Assembly: GCA_028751875.1 (NCBI GenBank) | Contig: CM054135.1 | Coordinates: forward strand, 66,406,337-66,470,336 | Direction of reading: 5' to 3' | DNA: 64,000 nucleotides | From: Rapana venosa | Taxonomy: Eukaryota > Mollusca > Gastropoda > Neogastropoda > Muricidae | Program-made: the position numbers and the translations under genes | The notes under the pieces: generated by a model | The model's input: only the letters and a program-made list of their open reading frames with translations | Told to the model about the DNA's origin: nothing | The model's database searches: none | Shown: positions 1 through 11,109 of the stretch, piece after piece | Layout of the letters: every line of letters begins with the position of its first letter | Position numbering within the stretch: the stretch's first letter is position 1

Positions 1-140
1 CTGGAAAGCAAACCCAGACAGGGATGACGAAGTACTGTCACCGGGGAAACTGCCTGACCTTTCTTGTTTTTTATTAAAACCTGTCATTAAAAAGGTAGCA
101 ACGTGACCAATGCTTTGAAGGGGCAAAAACTGGCGCCACT
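1..140 (+). other. Coding-like block i, copy A1
   Basis: This block matches 4530-4680 in A2 and 9900-10027 in A3. On the plus strand all three share a short SPG-containing peptide followed by D-L. A2 and A3 also share a TCHN...RDQCFE pattern in one continuous frame. In A1 that frame is broken by an insertion of T/A-rich sequence and a stop codon. It may be an old exon that was copied with the segment, but nucleotide similarity alone could produce the same pattern. No family is recognised. Confidence 0.3.
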
Positions 141-159
141 GGCTTCAGATGTGTGCTGG

Positions 160-203
160 TTTTTATTATCATCATTATCATTATCATCATCATTATCATC
201 ACT

Positions 204-272
<69 letters not shown>

Positions 273-352
273 TATTGTGTTGTTGTCATCATTATCATCA
301 TCATCATCATCATTATTATTATTATTATTATTTGTTGTTGTTGTTGTTGTTG
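160..352. repeat. ATC/ATT trinucleotide microsatellite with poly-T
   Basis: A run of TCA/ATT triplets is followed by about 30 T, then more ATC, ATT and TTG triplets. Open frames across it are single-residue artefacts. 352-590 holds only T-rich and CA-rich sequence with no gene. Confidence 0.9.
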
Positions 353-589
353 GCTCATACTTTTTAGTTCACTAGGTAGACTTTTTTTTTTTTGGAGGGG
401 GTGGGAGATGTTCATGTACATATGGCTGTATATGTGATTTGATTGTTTTGTGTGTTTAAATCAACACGTGCATGTACGGACAACTACATAACCATACACA
501 CAAACATGAATGGATGTATGTGCACATGTGAATGCAGGTACACACATGTACACACACAAAAAGACACACAATCATGCACATCCATATGT

Positions 590-799
<210 letters not shown>

Positions 800-800
<1 letters not shown>

Positions 801-955
801 CATCTTGGGCACATGTTAAAATCTGTTTCGCTTTTTAAAAAAGTATGCCATTGTGAGCAAGTGGTAACAAACTGCGTACACTCGGGTACTGGATGTAAAA
901 ACACATGAGTGCTTATTCCATCATCCTTGAAATAAAAGAATAAACAAAAAATAAA
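800..955 (+). mobile_element. SINE family 1, 3' fragment
   Basis: This is the 3' body of the most common SINE in the window. It runs from the 'CATCTTG..GCACA' block through 'GGCCATTGTG' and 'ACTGGATGTAAAAA' to the terminal 'TTCCAT..ATCC' and an A-rich AATAAA-type tail. The tRNA-like head is missing. It sits directly against the (GA)n tract. Confidence 0.75.
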
Positions 956-1199
956 ACACACAGCAGTCAATAGTGATACAGGACTGAAAGCCACACTAGC
1001 TTTCTGGAGTTGTTCCCCACAGACTACCATACCCAGCAGACGGCAGGAATCAATGCACCAAGTACCAACCACACCCTCACAGGATGTGTCCATCAACTGT
1101 GTCCCTCGGTATACACTAATGACTAATCTACCCAGCTCACTATCCCACATTGTTATCAATGTTTTATACTGGAGATGGTTTGTCTGTTGGTTTTCCTGG

Positions 1200-2680
1200 C
1201 TGGTTTCTTCCTGCCTGTTATATATCAGTGTTATGATATGAAGTGCTGTAGAGAAATGGATGAAGGGATTGATTTCTAATCTTTTTCTAGGCTGCAGACA
1301 AGCAATTTATTTTTGGTTTCTCAGCTAGACTCTGAAGTTCGCCAATGGAGAGATTTTGCGTATGTCGCCGTTTTTACCAACCTATAATTATGGTAGCTGC
1401 ATTCTGACTTTGGGGATGGCAATGGTTGAAATTGCTTTGTAAGTAAACTAAGGCAGAAAGTCAAGAATAGCCTGAAATTTTATCAATGTCTAGTAAACTA
1501 TGATTAAATTCATCCCAGTTTCAAACAGTTGCCTACCAAAACTATAGATTTAACTCCCCCCCCCCCCCCCCCCATCCTCATTGCATTTTTTAAATAAAAC
1601 ATAGACCAAGCATTGTTTTGATAGAACAGCTTGAGTCAGCATTTTAGACCTTACAGTTGATCTAGTTCAGTGGAACCACATTCTTTACAAGGATGTGGAA
1701 CAGTGATTCACTTTCCACTTTGGAATAAGACTATGTTTCAGATTTTATTGTCAGGAACCTAGTTGGTTGGGGTCTGCTCATTCATTCTATGCAACAACAA
1801 AAACTATACAAGTACTGATCTTTCACATCAAAGTAAACATATACAAACGCATTTAAGTCATAGAAATGCAATCAACACAACCTTGTAGAAAACATCAGGC
1901 AGGCAAATTTGCTGATAGAAAAGAAATTTGGATTTTTATGTGGAGAACCTCTGATCAAATGTTCACAATAGTGATGAGTGAATTAATTGGATTTTTTCCT
2001 TTATGACCTCCATGATCTATGAAAAATTTGCATTTCTGTCACACCGTTGTTCCATAAGTACTCAAAATGAAAAGCATCCACTCGAAAAGTTCCAAAGTCT
2101 TGCACATTGTCTGCATCACGTGTTTAGAGGATACCTTCCAAAGTTATCTATGACACACTATATGGACATGTGCTTTGAAGCAGACTTGTGACCCAGCTGG
2201 GTAATGTGAAGACACTGTCATCCAACATAATCAAAAGTAACTAGTTTGTCACAACAGGGAAAAAGCAGGAGTGCAAGACTTTACAAGTACTATTATTCTG
2301 TCCGTCAATTTGGCAGAGTCAGGTGTCACTCTGTGATTGACAAACACATCCATTATGTCTCTAAGGTAAAAACAGTGCTGTCATTTGTGTTTGGGTCTGT
2401 CGCCATCTTTACCAGAAAGAAATCTAAAATAGAACCCGGAACCTGACAAAGATACATGACTATATTACTCAAAACCAAGACGGTTTATTATGTTGGTCAC
2501 ATTTTTAAAAGATATTAACTAATGTGATTACACAAAATATGCACTCTCCCACTCACAGCTCCTGCAAATTACTGTGCAGTTCTCCTATCTTAAAAACCAA
2601 CAGTCTGTGAAAATGGAAACTAAGCAGGAAGATGAAAATATAGCTATAAGTGCAGACAATAAAAATCTTACCCAAATACT
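1200..2680. other. Gene-free part of copy A1
   Basis: AT-rich sequence with no coding signal. It aligns by eye with 5395-6480 in A2. A poly-C run lies at 1555-1573. The stretch 2160-2440 also matches 12670-13020 in A3. Confidence 0.6.
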
Positions 2681-2727
2681 GAACACACACACACACACAC
2701 ACACACACAACACACCACACCACACCA

Positions 2728-2787
<60 letters not shown>

Positions 2788-2797
2788 TCTCATCACC
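2681..2797. repeat. CA then CT microsatellite
   Basis: (CA)n followed by CACCA variants and then (CT)n. At the same place A2 (6930-7000) has a much shorter, interrupted CT/CAC tract, so the tract expanded or contracted after duplication. Confidence 0.9.
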
Positions 2798-2799
2798 AC

Positions 2800-3020
2800 C
2801 ATCACTGTCACTCTTTACGGGGCAGTTGACAGTTCCAAAGAAAGGTCATTTCTGCTCCCAAAGAGGTGTCTGTGGGTAATGGTGTTGAAATAAATGGGCC
2901 ACCATTTGCCAGTCTCTTCTTGTACAGACCTCTGTGGACACACTACACCGTACTGAGGAGATTTCGGGTCTTGTGCAAATTTGCAGAAGCCAACTTTGGA
3001 AGCAAGAGGATCGTTTCTGT
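2800..3020. other. Coding-like block ii, copy A1
   Basis: This block matches 7018-7225, 13905-14140 and, more weakly, 16342-16500 and 17864-17975. The common core on the plus strand reads as (V/I)S(V/A)GNGV(E/Q)I. On the minus strand it reads as a Y-x-N-T-I-T peptide. Both readings stay open over 40 or more codons in at least one copy. I do not recognise a family. It could be an old duplicated exon or part of an interspersed repeat. Confidence 0.3.
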
Positions 3021-3194
3021 CTCTTTCTGTCTGTGTGTCTTCTTGATTGTCTTTATCTGGTGTCTGTTTGTCAGTTCTTTTGTATGTCTGCAGACCTGCC
3101 TGCCTGTCTGTCTGACTGCCTGTTGATATCTGTCTGTTTCCATGTCTGGCTATTCATTAGTGACAAATGAGAATGTTGTCTGGTTATAAATATT

Positions 3195-3730
3195 TTCAGT
3201 TTTGTACAGACCTCTGTGGACAGACTACACCCTACTGAGGGAGATTTCGGGTCTTGTGCTGTAATTCAGCACTGATGTATTTATCCATTTACCTGTCGAT
3301 ATATTTCATATAGTACATGTGTGTTTATTACACAAGACCCCTTTCTTTAGAATTATAGGAAATGCGCTGATATCACTCCTTGCTAGTCTCTTTCACAGCT
3401 AACTTAAAGCTAATAAAAAAAAAAAATTAAATCTGTATCTTGGTGTTTCTGACAGTCAGCCACCTTCCATGCAACAACATATTGATTATATTTCCTAGCC
3501 CCCTTTCCTTAGAATTAGAGAAACTGCATTGATACCACTTCTGGCTAGTCTCTTTCACAGCTAATATACATATATATTTTAATGTTTCTTATAAAATATA
3601 TGGTACAAAAAGAAGTAGCCCTTTATTCTTCAGAGCACATGATATTTATTGCTGTAATTTAGTTACTGATGTATTTATCTATTTACCTGTCGATATATTT
3701 CATATATTACTTATGTGTGTATTGATTTAT
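3195..3730 (+). repeat. Internal direct repeat inside A1 (two copies)
   Basis: The block around 3195-3420 recurs at about 3440-3730. Both contain a 'CTAGTCTCTTTCACAGCTAA' motif and a 'TTTACCTGTCGATATATTTC' motif, although the order of motifs is rearranged. A2 carries a related single copy around 7430-7640. Confidence 0.65.
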
Positions 3731-3849
3731 TGGTTAACTGATTAGACTATTCATCATAAAGTTGTTTTTGTTATCTAATGTGTCTCAATTCCTGTATCTA
3801 CTTGTTTTCATACTTATTTTGCATCATTTACTAATATTTATATCTATTT

Positions 3850-4280
3850 CTGCAAGTTCTTATTTGTAGGCATAATCACACCAAATTCTGAAATTATTAC
3901 TGAATGTTATAAGGCCTTTACAAAAATACTTCTTGCATAATTTGTTTGGTCATTTTGAGGGTGAACAAAAGTCCGACATACACTGTACACCACCTGGTAA
4001 GCGCACTACTGATGACAAACATAGCTTGGTTGTGATGCCAGATTAACAGAAATGACCACCACATTGTGCATTTTCACTGGCACCATGAGGTAGGTTTTGA
4101 CTTTAATTTTACAAAGTTCCTCTTGTATGTTCACCATTCAAATATCCTTTTCTGATATCATTCCTGGATAGACGATTTTTGGAGTAATGGTTGTCTCAGA
4201 AAGCTAGTACAGGCAATAGAGAAAAAAATGCAAAATAATTAGATGGGTTTCATAAAGAACTCTCTCAATCTTCCCCTCTA

Positions 4281-4362
<82 letters not shown>

Positions 4363-4480
4363 TTCTCTCGTATCTCTATCTAGTATACATACGCGCATAC
4401 ACGTGCGTGCACGCAGGCTTATTCGTTTGTTCTTCATCTCCCTCACCGATATTCATTTTTCAACTTGTTCACTTTTCCCC
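3850..4480. repeat. Gene-free spacer with CT microsatellite
   Basis: No gene is seen. About 100 bases of nearly pure (CT)n lie at 4270-4372. 4441-4490 is pyrimidine-rich and ends in a CCAG, just before the A2 coding-like block. Confidence 0.8.
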
Positions 4481-4484
4481 AGGG

Positions 4485-4700
4485 ATAAACACACCAGTCA
4501 GTAAAGACTTATGTGACCCCCAGGCAAAGCCAAAAAACCCAAAGCACAGTGACACAAACATTGGATGATGGAGAACAGTCACCAGGGAAACTGCTTGACC
4601 TTTTCACCTGTCATAACAGAATGCACCAACGTGACCAATGCTTTGAAGAGAAGAGGAATGGAAAATTAATAGTATGTTTTCTTTCTGACTCCCTGTTTGG
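4485..4700 (+). other. Coding-like block i, copy A2
   Basis: This is the best-preserved copy of block i. The plus-strand frame is open from about 4513 and carries a DDGEQSPGK motif, then TCHN, then QRDQCFEEKR. A3 keeps QSPG, TCHN, RDQCFE and an IVC ending in the same spacing. A pyrimidine-rich stretch ending in CAG lies just upstream (4470-4484), as expected of a splice acceptor. The two cysteines and the acidic linker suggest part of a secreted or extracellular protein, but no family is recognised and no other exon can be joined to it. Confidence 0.3.
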
Positions 4701-4917
4701 TTTGTGCATTGTCAATATACACTTGTGTGATCATGTTCAAATACACACGGTGGTCTGTGTGCCTGGGTGTCTCAAGATAGCAATCTAAACTTCATGCACA
4801 CTCACGTGCACATAATTATGCGCACTTGCACTGATGGATGCATATCTTCAAGTGGAAATGGACGTACATACAGCCACACTATTTATCTGGATGTACATTT
4901 GTGTGTTTGTGTACGTC

Positions 4918-4983
4918 TTTCTGTCTGTCTGTTTCTGTTTCTATTTGTCTGTCTGTATGTATGTATGTATGTATGTATGTATG

Positions 4984-5033
<50 letters not shown>

Positions 5034-5132
5034 CGCACATACATATGCATACACACAGACCCAAACAAACACACACACACACACGCACGCACGCATGCAT
5101 GCGCGCGCGCACACAGACACACACACACACTA
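4918..5132. repeat. CTGT/TGTA, CT and CA microsatellite cluster
   Basis: (CTGT)n, (TGTA)n, (CT)n, then (CA)n with a short CG-rich alternating stretch near 5095-5110. No gene. Confidence 0.9.
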
Positions 5133-5141
5133 TCTTGGAGA

Positions 5142-5395
5142 TCAATAGTGATATGAGACTGAAAGCCATGGTAGTTTGTTTTTAGAGTTGTTCCCAACAG
5201 ACTACCATACCCACGCAGACTGCCAGAATCAATGCACTAAGTACCAACCACATCCTCACAGGATGCCAGCCATCAACTGTGTCCCTTGGTATACACTAAT
5301 GACTAATCTACCCAGTTCACTATCCCACATTGTTATCAATCTTTTATACTGGAGATGGTTTGTCTGTTGGTTTTCCTGGTTGTCTTATTTCTGCC
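5142..5395. repeat. Conserved block iii of the A segment
   Basis: The most conserved A-segment landmark, with copies at 961-1200 and 10785-11010. The plus-strand reading (TLMTNLPSSLSHIVI, then a W/F-rich hydrophobic stretch) is open in A1 and A2. A3 has small indels in the hydrophobic part. The minus strand also reads openly (ELGRLVISVYRGT). No family is recognised. Confidence 0.5.
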
Positions 5396-6499
5396 TGGTT
5401 TCTATGGGTATAATGCCACCTAGTGCTATAGACAAATGGATGAAGGGTTTGGCTTCTAATGTTTTCCTAAGGTGTAGACTAACAATGGTTTAAAACTTAT
5501 TTATGAGTAACTGATGTACAATATCAAGAATATATTGAAAACGAAACTGAAGTTGTGTTAATTTTGATCAGATGTGACTGATCGCATCTGTTCCATTTTC
5601 AATCCATCACCAACCAAAACTGTATGTTTTACACAAGAAATGGCATTGTTCTTCAAATAAAACATGTACCCAGCATTGTTTTGATATGCCATCTTAAACA
5701 GTGTTTTAGATTTCACAGTCGATGATATTGTTCAAAGGAAGCAAAGCCCACACAAGAAAGTGGAGCAATAATTCATCCTCCACTCTAAAGCAATAGAGCA
5801 TTTCATATCTTACTTAATTGGCTAGTGTCTACTCATTCATTCTATGCAATAAAAAATACGCAAAAAATTATCTTTTACATCGGAGTTAACATAGACAAAC
5901 ACTGTTAAATCTTAGACATGCAATGAACACAATACTGTATTTTTTTAAAATCGACTAGGTGGTTTTGTTGATTGATAGAAAAGTAAGATTTTCTTAGTAC
6001 AGATAACATCTGATTACAGTTTCACTACAGCAACGAATGAATTGATTATTGTTGGTTTGTCATCTCCATGATATACCAACAGTTTGCATTTGGGTAAAAA
6101 TATTTTTCCATAAATACTCAAAATGAAGATCATTCACTTTAAAAAGGTCAAAGTCTTGCACATTGTCTGCATCATGTGTCCAGAGCTACATTTCAAAATT
6201 GTCTGAGGAAGCTTACATGAATAAGTGCCATGTAGCAGACACATGCCTAAGCTGTGGAATCTGAAGACAATGCCATCCAACACAATCAATGAGCAGCTTA
6301 TCACAACAGGGAAAGAGGATGGTTGCAATACTGCAGTACTATTTTTCTTTCCTCAGTTTGGTAGAACTAAGTATACAGCTGACAGGCCGTAGTTTATAAG
6401 ACCCTAAGGCAAAAGAGAGCTGCTATTTGTGTTTCAGTCTGTCGTCACCTTTCCCTACAGAAAAGCTCAAACATGAAACTTGATCTGCGCATGTCTTCT

Positions 6500-6930
6500 G
6501 ATTATGGTTTTTTGGGTGTTTTTTTTTAAGTTCAAAATCAAGAATGATGGTCCTTATGTTGCTGTTAGCACTCCGTAGCTTAACACCCTGGGGCTACTTG
6601 GATTATGCACTCTGTCTCATTCATTGCACCTAGAAATCAATGGGAGATTGTAAACTCAATGCGTGCTGGCTTGAAAGTTTGCATGGATACAGGCGCAGGT
6701 GCTCTTCCACATGCGTGAGCGTGGGTATTGTGTCTGCACATTCACGCATGTGTGTGTGTATATGGTGTGTAGGTGCGCGCTCACGTGCGTCGTGCGTGCA
6801 TGCGGCTACTAAAAGGATACAATACTGCCAGTTCTTATTTCAAAATCTCATACTTGTGAAAGCACGCTCAGAGAGAAAGATTATACTAACTACTGTTGTG
6901 CAGACTATATAAAAAAAAAACACAACTACA
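6500..6930. other. A2-specific gene-free stretch
   Basis: A T-rich start is followed by a GT/CG-rich alternating stretch near 6700-6800. The purine/pyrimidine alternation around 6770-6800 could adopt Z-DNA. No gene is seen. Confidence 0.4.
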
Positions 6931-7670
6931 CTCAGATACAATCCTCTCTCTCTCCTCTCCACTCCACACACCTCACCTCACCTCACACACACACACACCA
7001 CAAAACACTTCATCACCACCATCACTGTCATTCTTTACAGGGCAGTAGACAGTCCCAAAGAAAGGTCATTTCTGCTCCCAAAGAGGTGTCTGTGGGTAAT
7101 GGTGTTGAAATAAATGGGCCACCATTTGCCAGTCTCTTCTTGTACAGACCTCTGTGGACACACTACACCGTACTGAGGAGATTTCGGGTCTTGTGAAAAT
7201 TTGCAGAAGCCAACTTTGGAAGCAAGGGATCGTTTGGCTTTCTCTGAATCCATGTGTTTGTGTGTCTGTCTGGTTTGTTCATACGTTCGTTTTGTATGCC
7301 TGTATGTCAGTCTGTCTGTTTACCTGCTTCCTTTCATTAATCACATATGAACACTTTTGTCTGAGTATGGTTAATTTTGTAACAAATTTACTACATAATC
7401 TCTTTATTATTTCAATGCGTCAGTATTTTCAATGCAAGAGCATATTGATTATATGTGCCAGACCATTTTTCTCAAAATTAGGGAAATTGCATTAATCTGA
7501 TCTCCTATATGTTTCTTTCGCAACCATCTTGAATACAATAATTATCATTTAATAACCCATCTAAAAAGCAATATTCATTTCTTTCAAAACACCAGCTACA
7601 TAAGGATTTATTCAATATTTTATCTGTTTTTATACATTTACTGGTTTCCCTACTGGTCTACTTATTATTA

Positions 7671-8010
7671 TCGGAGACGGGATAGCCTAGTGGTTAGAAC
7701 ATTGCGCTCGCAATCTGACGACCCGGGTTCGATTCCCGTTCAATGGGATATTTTCCCCTGGAGTTAACTTCAGTGCAGACTCCACTCTCCCCAAAAGTCC
7801 TTCGGATGAGACTTTAAACCAAGGCCCCGTGTGCGAACGCACGCAGAACATCTTGCGCACAGGTTAAATCCTGTTCCGCTTTTCGTAAGAGTAGGCCATT
7901 GTGTGCCGGTGGGAACAGATGACAGAATTTACAAAACCGCATACACACGGGGACTGGATGTAAAAAAGCACATAATTGCTTATTCCATTATCCACTATAT
8001 AAAATAAAAA
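7671..8010 (+). mobile_element. SINE family 1, full length, head type A
   Basis: A complete tRNA-derived SINE. The head carries an A box (TAGCCTAGTGG) and a perfect B box (GGTTCGATTCC). The body then runs through 'TCCTTCGGATGAGACT', 'CATCTTGCGCACA', 'GAGTAGGCCATTGTGTGCCGG' and 'GGGGACTGGATGTAAAA' to an A-rich tail. The 7-bp direct repeat ATTATTA at 7664-7670 and 8011-8017 fits a target-site duplication. The corresponding part of A1 (about 3740-3775) lacks the insert. Confidence 0.9.
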
Positions 8011-8144
8011 ATTATTAGGTTATTTTCCTTACATCTTATGTGTCAATTTGCTATTTACGTGTTAATCTGCTTATCGTGTATCACTTACTAAACCTTGTAT
8101 CTACATATTTTCCTCCTTTTATAAGATCGTCTTGTTTAACATAC

Positions 8145-8147
<3 letters not shown>

Positions 8148-8175
<28 letters not shown>

Positions 8176-8176
8176 T
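8148..8176. repeat. TGC trinucleotide microsatellite
   Basis: Short (TGC)n immediately before the dimeric repeat. Confidence 0.9.
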
Positions 8177-8180
8177 ATGT

Positions 8181-8852
8181 TCCCCATCCCCCTTAGGGAT
8201 GTCGGGGGTCTAACAGTATACATAGCATCCCCCACATTCTGGAAATTCTGTGCTAGAAATTTCCTCGTTTCTATCACTTTCTTTCTTTCTGCCTTGTTGC
8301 TTTTCTTCCTGTAACCGTCTTATCTATTTTCTACGTTCTTGATCCATTCTCCTGCCTTTTTTCCAGAAAGACTTAAAAAGTAACAATTCTCTCCCATGCC
8401 GAAGTCGGATGCGCTGGGTCTGACTTGTCAGGGGCTTAAGGGTAGCGTGACGCATTTTCACTCACATAACAGACAACAATATCCCCCGAGGGGATGCCGG
8501 GGGCCTATCAGTATAAATAGCATCCCCACATTCTGGAAATTCTGTGCTAGAAATTTCCTCTTTTCTATCACTCTCTTGTTTCTGCCTTGTTCCTTTTCTT
8601 CCTGTCACCTCCTTCTTGTCTTTTTTCTGCCTTCTTGGTCCATTCTCCTGCCTTTTTTCCAGAAAGAACTTAAAAGGTAACTATTCTCTCTTGTGCCGAA
8701 GTCGGATGAGCTGGGCCTGACTTGGCAGGCGCTTAACGGCAGCTTGACGCATTTTCGCTCATATAACAGACAACAATAGTTGCTGTCCGAGCGTTCGACG
8801 AAGAAGAAGAAGAAGACAGACAATAGTTGCTCTCTGTGCATTGAAGAAGAAG
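8181..8852 (+). repeat. Dimeric ~299-bp repeat with GAA tail
   Basis: Two head-to-tail copies, 8181-8480 and 8481-8778, share the same start (CCCC..GG.GATG.CGGGGG), middle ('CACATTCTGGAAATTCTGTG') and end ('ATAACAGACAACAATA'). After the second copy come a short unique piece and two (GAA)n runs ending near 8852. A GAA tail is also seen on the RNase H LINE at 32936, so this may be a LINE 3' region or a dimeric SINE-like element. The family is not recognised. Confidence 0.75.
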
Positions 8853-9169
8853 TATGTTCCCCAGATTAAGACCTTAGGGACCACTTAGGCTATGCAATCT
8901 CACTAACTGGTGATATATAGAAGATGATGTAACATTCAAAGTATACACCAGATAAGAAATCTTCTACTATGACTTTTCAAAGACTGCACACGTAGGCAGC
9001 CACAAAACAACTTCAGAGATTTTTTTCTAACGTAAAGGGAAATTCATATTGTTATGTTATGAGCCCGTCATGATTGAAGGCAGTCTCAACATAACATACT
9101 ACAATATGACAGCATTATAATGCAGGCCTTGGCGCTTCGCTTCCATAAACACCACACATGGCTGAACCA

Positions 9170-9540
9170 GGAGGGATCGTGGCAGGATGGTTAAGAAGTT
9201 TGCCTATCAAACAAGTTAACCGTGAGGTTCTGGGTTCGATTCCCAGCCTCGCCCTTTCTTCCCAGTTTGACAAAAAAATCGAACTGAATATCAAAGTCCT
9301 TCGGATGAGACTATAAACCGAGGCCCCGTGCTCGAACACATGCAGAACATCTTGCGCACAGGTTAAATCCTATTCCGCTTTTCGGAAGAGTAGGCCATTG
9401 TGTGCCGGTGGAAACAGATGACAAAATTTACAAAACTGCATACACACGGGGACTGGATGTAAAAAAAGCACATGAGTGCTTATTCTATAATTCTCGATAT
9501 AAAAGAATAAATAAAATTAAAATAAATTAATAAATAAACC
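9170..9540 (+). mobile_element. SINE family 1, full length, head type B
   Basis: The head differs from that at 7671. Its A box is TGGCAGGATGG, followed by a longer anticodon/variable-arm-like stretch and a B box (GGTTCGATTCC). The body from 'AAAGTCCTTCGGATGAGACT' onward is the same as in the type A copy, ending in an AATAAAATTAAAATAA-type tail. This head type is the one found in the 47-64 kb tandem array. Confidence 0.9.
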
Positions 9541-9703
9541 AGTACCAAAGTTTTTTCAGATGCTCACTCCAATGTTCCATCAAAACCATACCCAGAATCT
9601 GTGTTTAGGTTGAATGTCACATAACCTTTAAAAAACGTAGACACTGCATCCTTATTTTTGTGTGTGTGTTCATTTAGATGGTATATAATGTTAGCTGCGC
9701 TCT

Positions 9704-9708
9704 CCATC

Positions 9709-9777
<69 letters not shown>

Positions 9778-9840
9778 CTTTTCTTTGCTTCTCCCCCCCC
9801 CCCTTTCTTACCCCCCCCCACCCCTCAACCTCAGTTCTTT
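9704..9840. repeat. CT microsatellite and poly-C runs
   Basis: (CT)n at 9712-9771 is followed by C-rich sequence with poly-C runs. The proline/serine and Arg-Glu frames here are artefacts. Confidence 0.9.
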
Positions 9841-9879
9841 CTCTCTTCATCAGGCGAAGAAACACGATGATCAATCAAT

Positions 9880-10027
9880 GAAGACAGTCCCTGACCCCCA
9901 GCAAAACAACAGAAATGTGAGAACACACAACAGTCACCAGGAAGACAACCTGACCTTATCACTTGTCATAACAAAAGGCAGGAACGTGACCAATGTTTTG
10001 AAGCAGAGAGACCTGGCAGATTCATAG
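9880..10027 (+). other. Coding-like block i, copy A3
   Basis: This copy keeps QSPG, then DLITCHN, then RQERDQCFEAER and a FIVC ending in one plus-strand frame, residue for residue in step with A2. Upstream of QSPG the frame no longer matches A2. A CT-rich stretch ending in CAG lies at 9838-9853. Confidence 0.3.
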
Positions 10028-10274
10028 TATGCTTTGGGATTTATCTTGCTTTGTAGGAAGTCTGTGCCTGTGTGTGTTCCTATACATACATTTTTTTCCC
10101 TACAAGTTGGTATGTCTTAAGATAACAACCCAAACTGTGTATGCACACTCCGTGTGAACTTGTTTAGTGGCACTGATAGACACATCCCTGCAAATACATG
10201 AGGACATACAAATGCATTCTGTGTGTGTTTGTCTATCGGTGTATGTCTCTCTCTGTTTCTGTTTCTGTCTCTGT

Positions 10275-10331
10275 CACACACACACACACACTCACACACA
10301 CACACACACACACACACCACACACACACACA

Positions 10332-10404
<73 letters not shown>

Positions 10405-10405
10405 G

Positions 10406-10443
<38 letters not shown>

Positions 10444-10451
10444 CTCCTCTC

Positions 10452-10501
<50 letters not shown>

Positions 10502-10520
10502 CACACACACACACACACAG
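10275..10520. repeat. CA, CT and CA microsatellites
   Basis: Roughly 165 bases of nearly pure (CA)n, then (CT)n, then (CA)n again. All frames here are low-complexity artefacts. Confidence 0.95.
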
Positions 10521-10790
10521 AATTACAAATTCTTTTATTTCGAGGATAATGAATAAACACCCATGTGCTTTTTTACATCTAGTCCCACAGAGAGAGATAG
10601 AGAGAGCGAGAGACAGACAGACAGGCACACAGAGAGAGATAATGACAAATTCTTTTATTTCGAGGATAAGGAATAAGCACCCATGTGCTTTTATACATCC
10701 AGTCCTACAGAGAGAGACAGGGAGAGAGACAGGGAGAGAGAGACATAGAGACAGAGACAGAGAGGGGGGGAGAGAGAGAGAGATTAATAG
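10520..10790 (-). mobile_element. Duplicated SINE tail fragment with GA/GACA tracts
   Basis: A 3' tail fragment of SINE family 1 in minus orientation ('AATTCTTTTATTTCGAGGAT' to the 'ACATC(C/T)AGTCC' block) occurs twice, at 10526-10590 and 10646-10710. The copies are separated by GA/GACA sequence and followed by more GA/GACA. The pair looks like a tandem duplication of fragment plus microsatellite. Confidence 0.75.
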
Positions 10791-11109
10791 TGATACAGGA
10801 CTGAATGCCACACTAGCTTTCTGGAGTTGTTCCCTACAGACTACCATACCCAGCAGACGGCAGGAATCAATGCACTAAGTACCAACCACACCCTCACAGG
10901 ATGCCAGCCATCAACCGTGTCCCTCGGTATACACTAATGACTAATCTACCCAGCTCACTATCCCACATTGTCATCGATCTTTTTATACTATACTGAAGAT
11001 GGCGTTTTTTTGTTAGCGTTCCTGATCAGGAATATATTTCTTGTCTCCTATGATATTCCTGCTATTTAGACAAAAGTATTGTGGTGAAATGGATACGGAG
11101 GTTGATCTC

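Larger units (their letters stand above)
4480..8130 (+). repeat. Segmental duplication copy A2
   Basis: Second copy of the A segment, aligned to A1 through landmarks at 4579, 5142, 5439, 6130, 7018 and 7440. It differs by a TGTA/CT/CA microsatellite cluster at 4940-5130 and by a full-length SINE at 7671-8010 that is absent from A1. Similarity by eye is high around the landmarks and poor between them, so the duplication is not recent. Confidence 0.8.

Noticed and set aside
103..437. Open frames of poly-Ser, poly-His or poly-Ile
   Set aside because: They are the three frames of an ATC/ATT trinucleotide repeat and poly-T.
7671..7745. tRNA gene
   Set aside because: A and B boxes are present, but no full cloverleaf is apparent and the sequence continues into a SINE body. 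The same applies to heads at 9176, 19483, 30150, 31830 and 18640.
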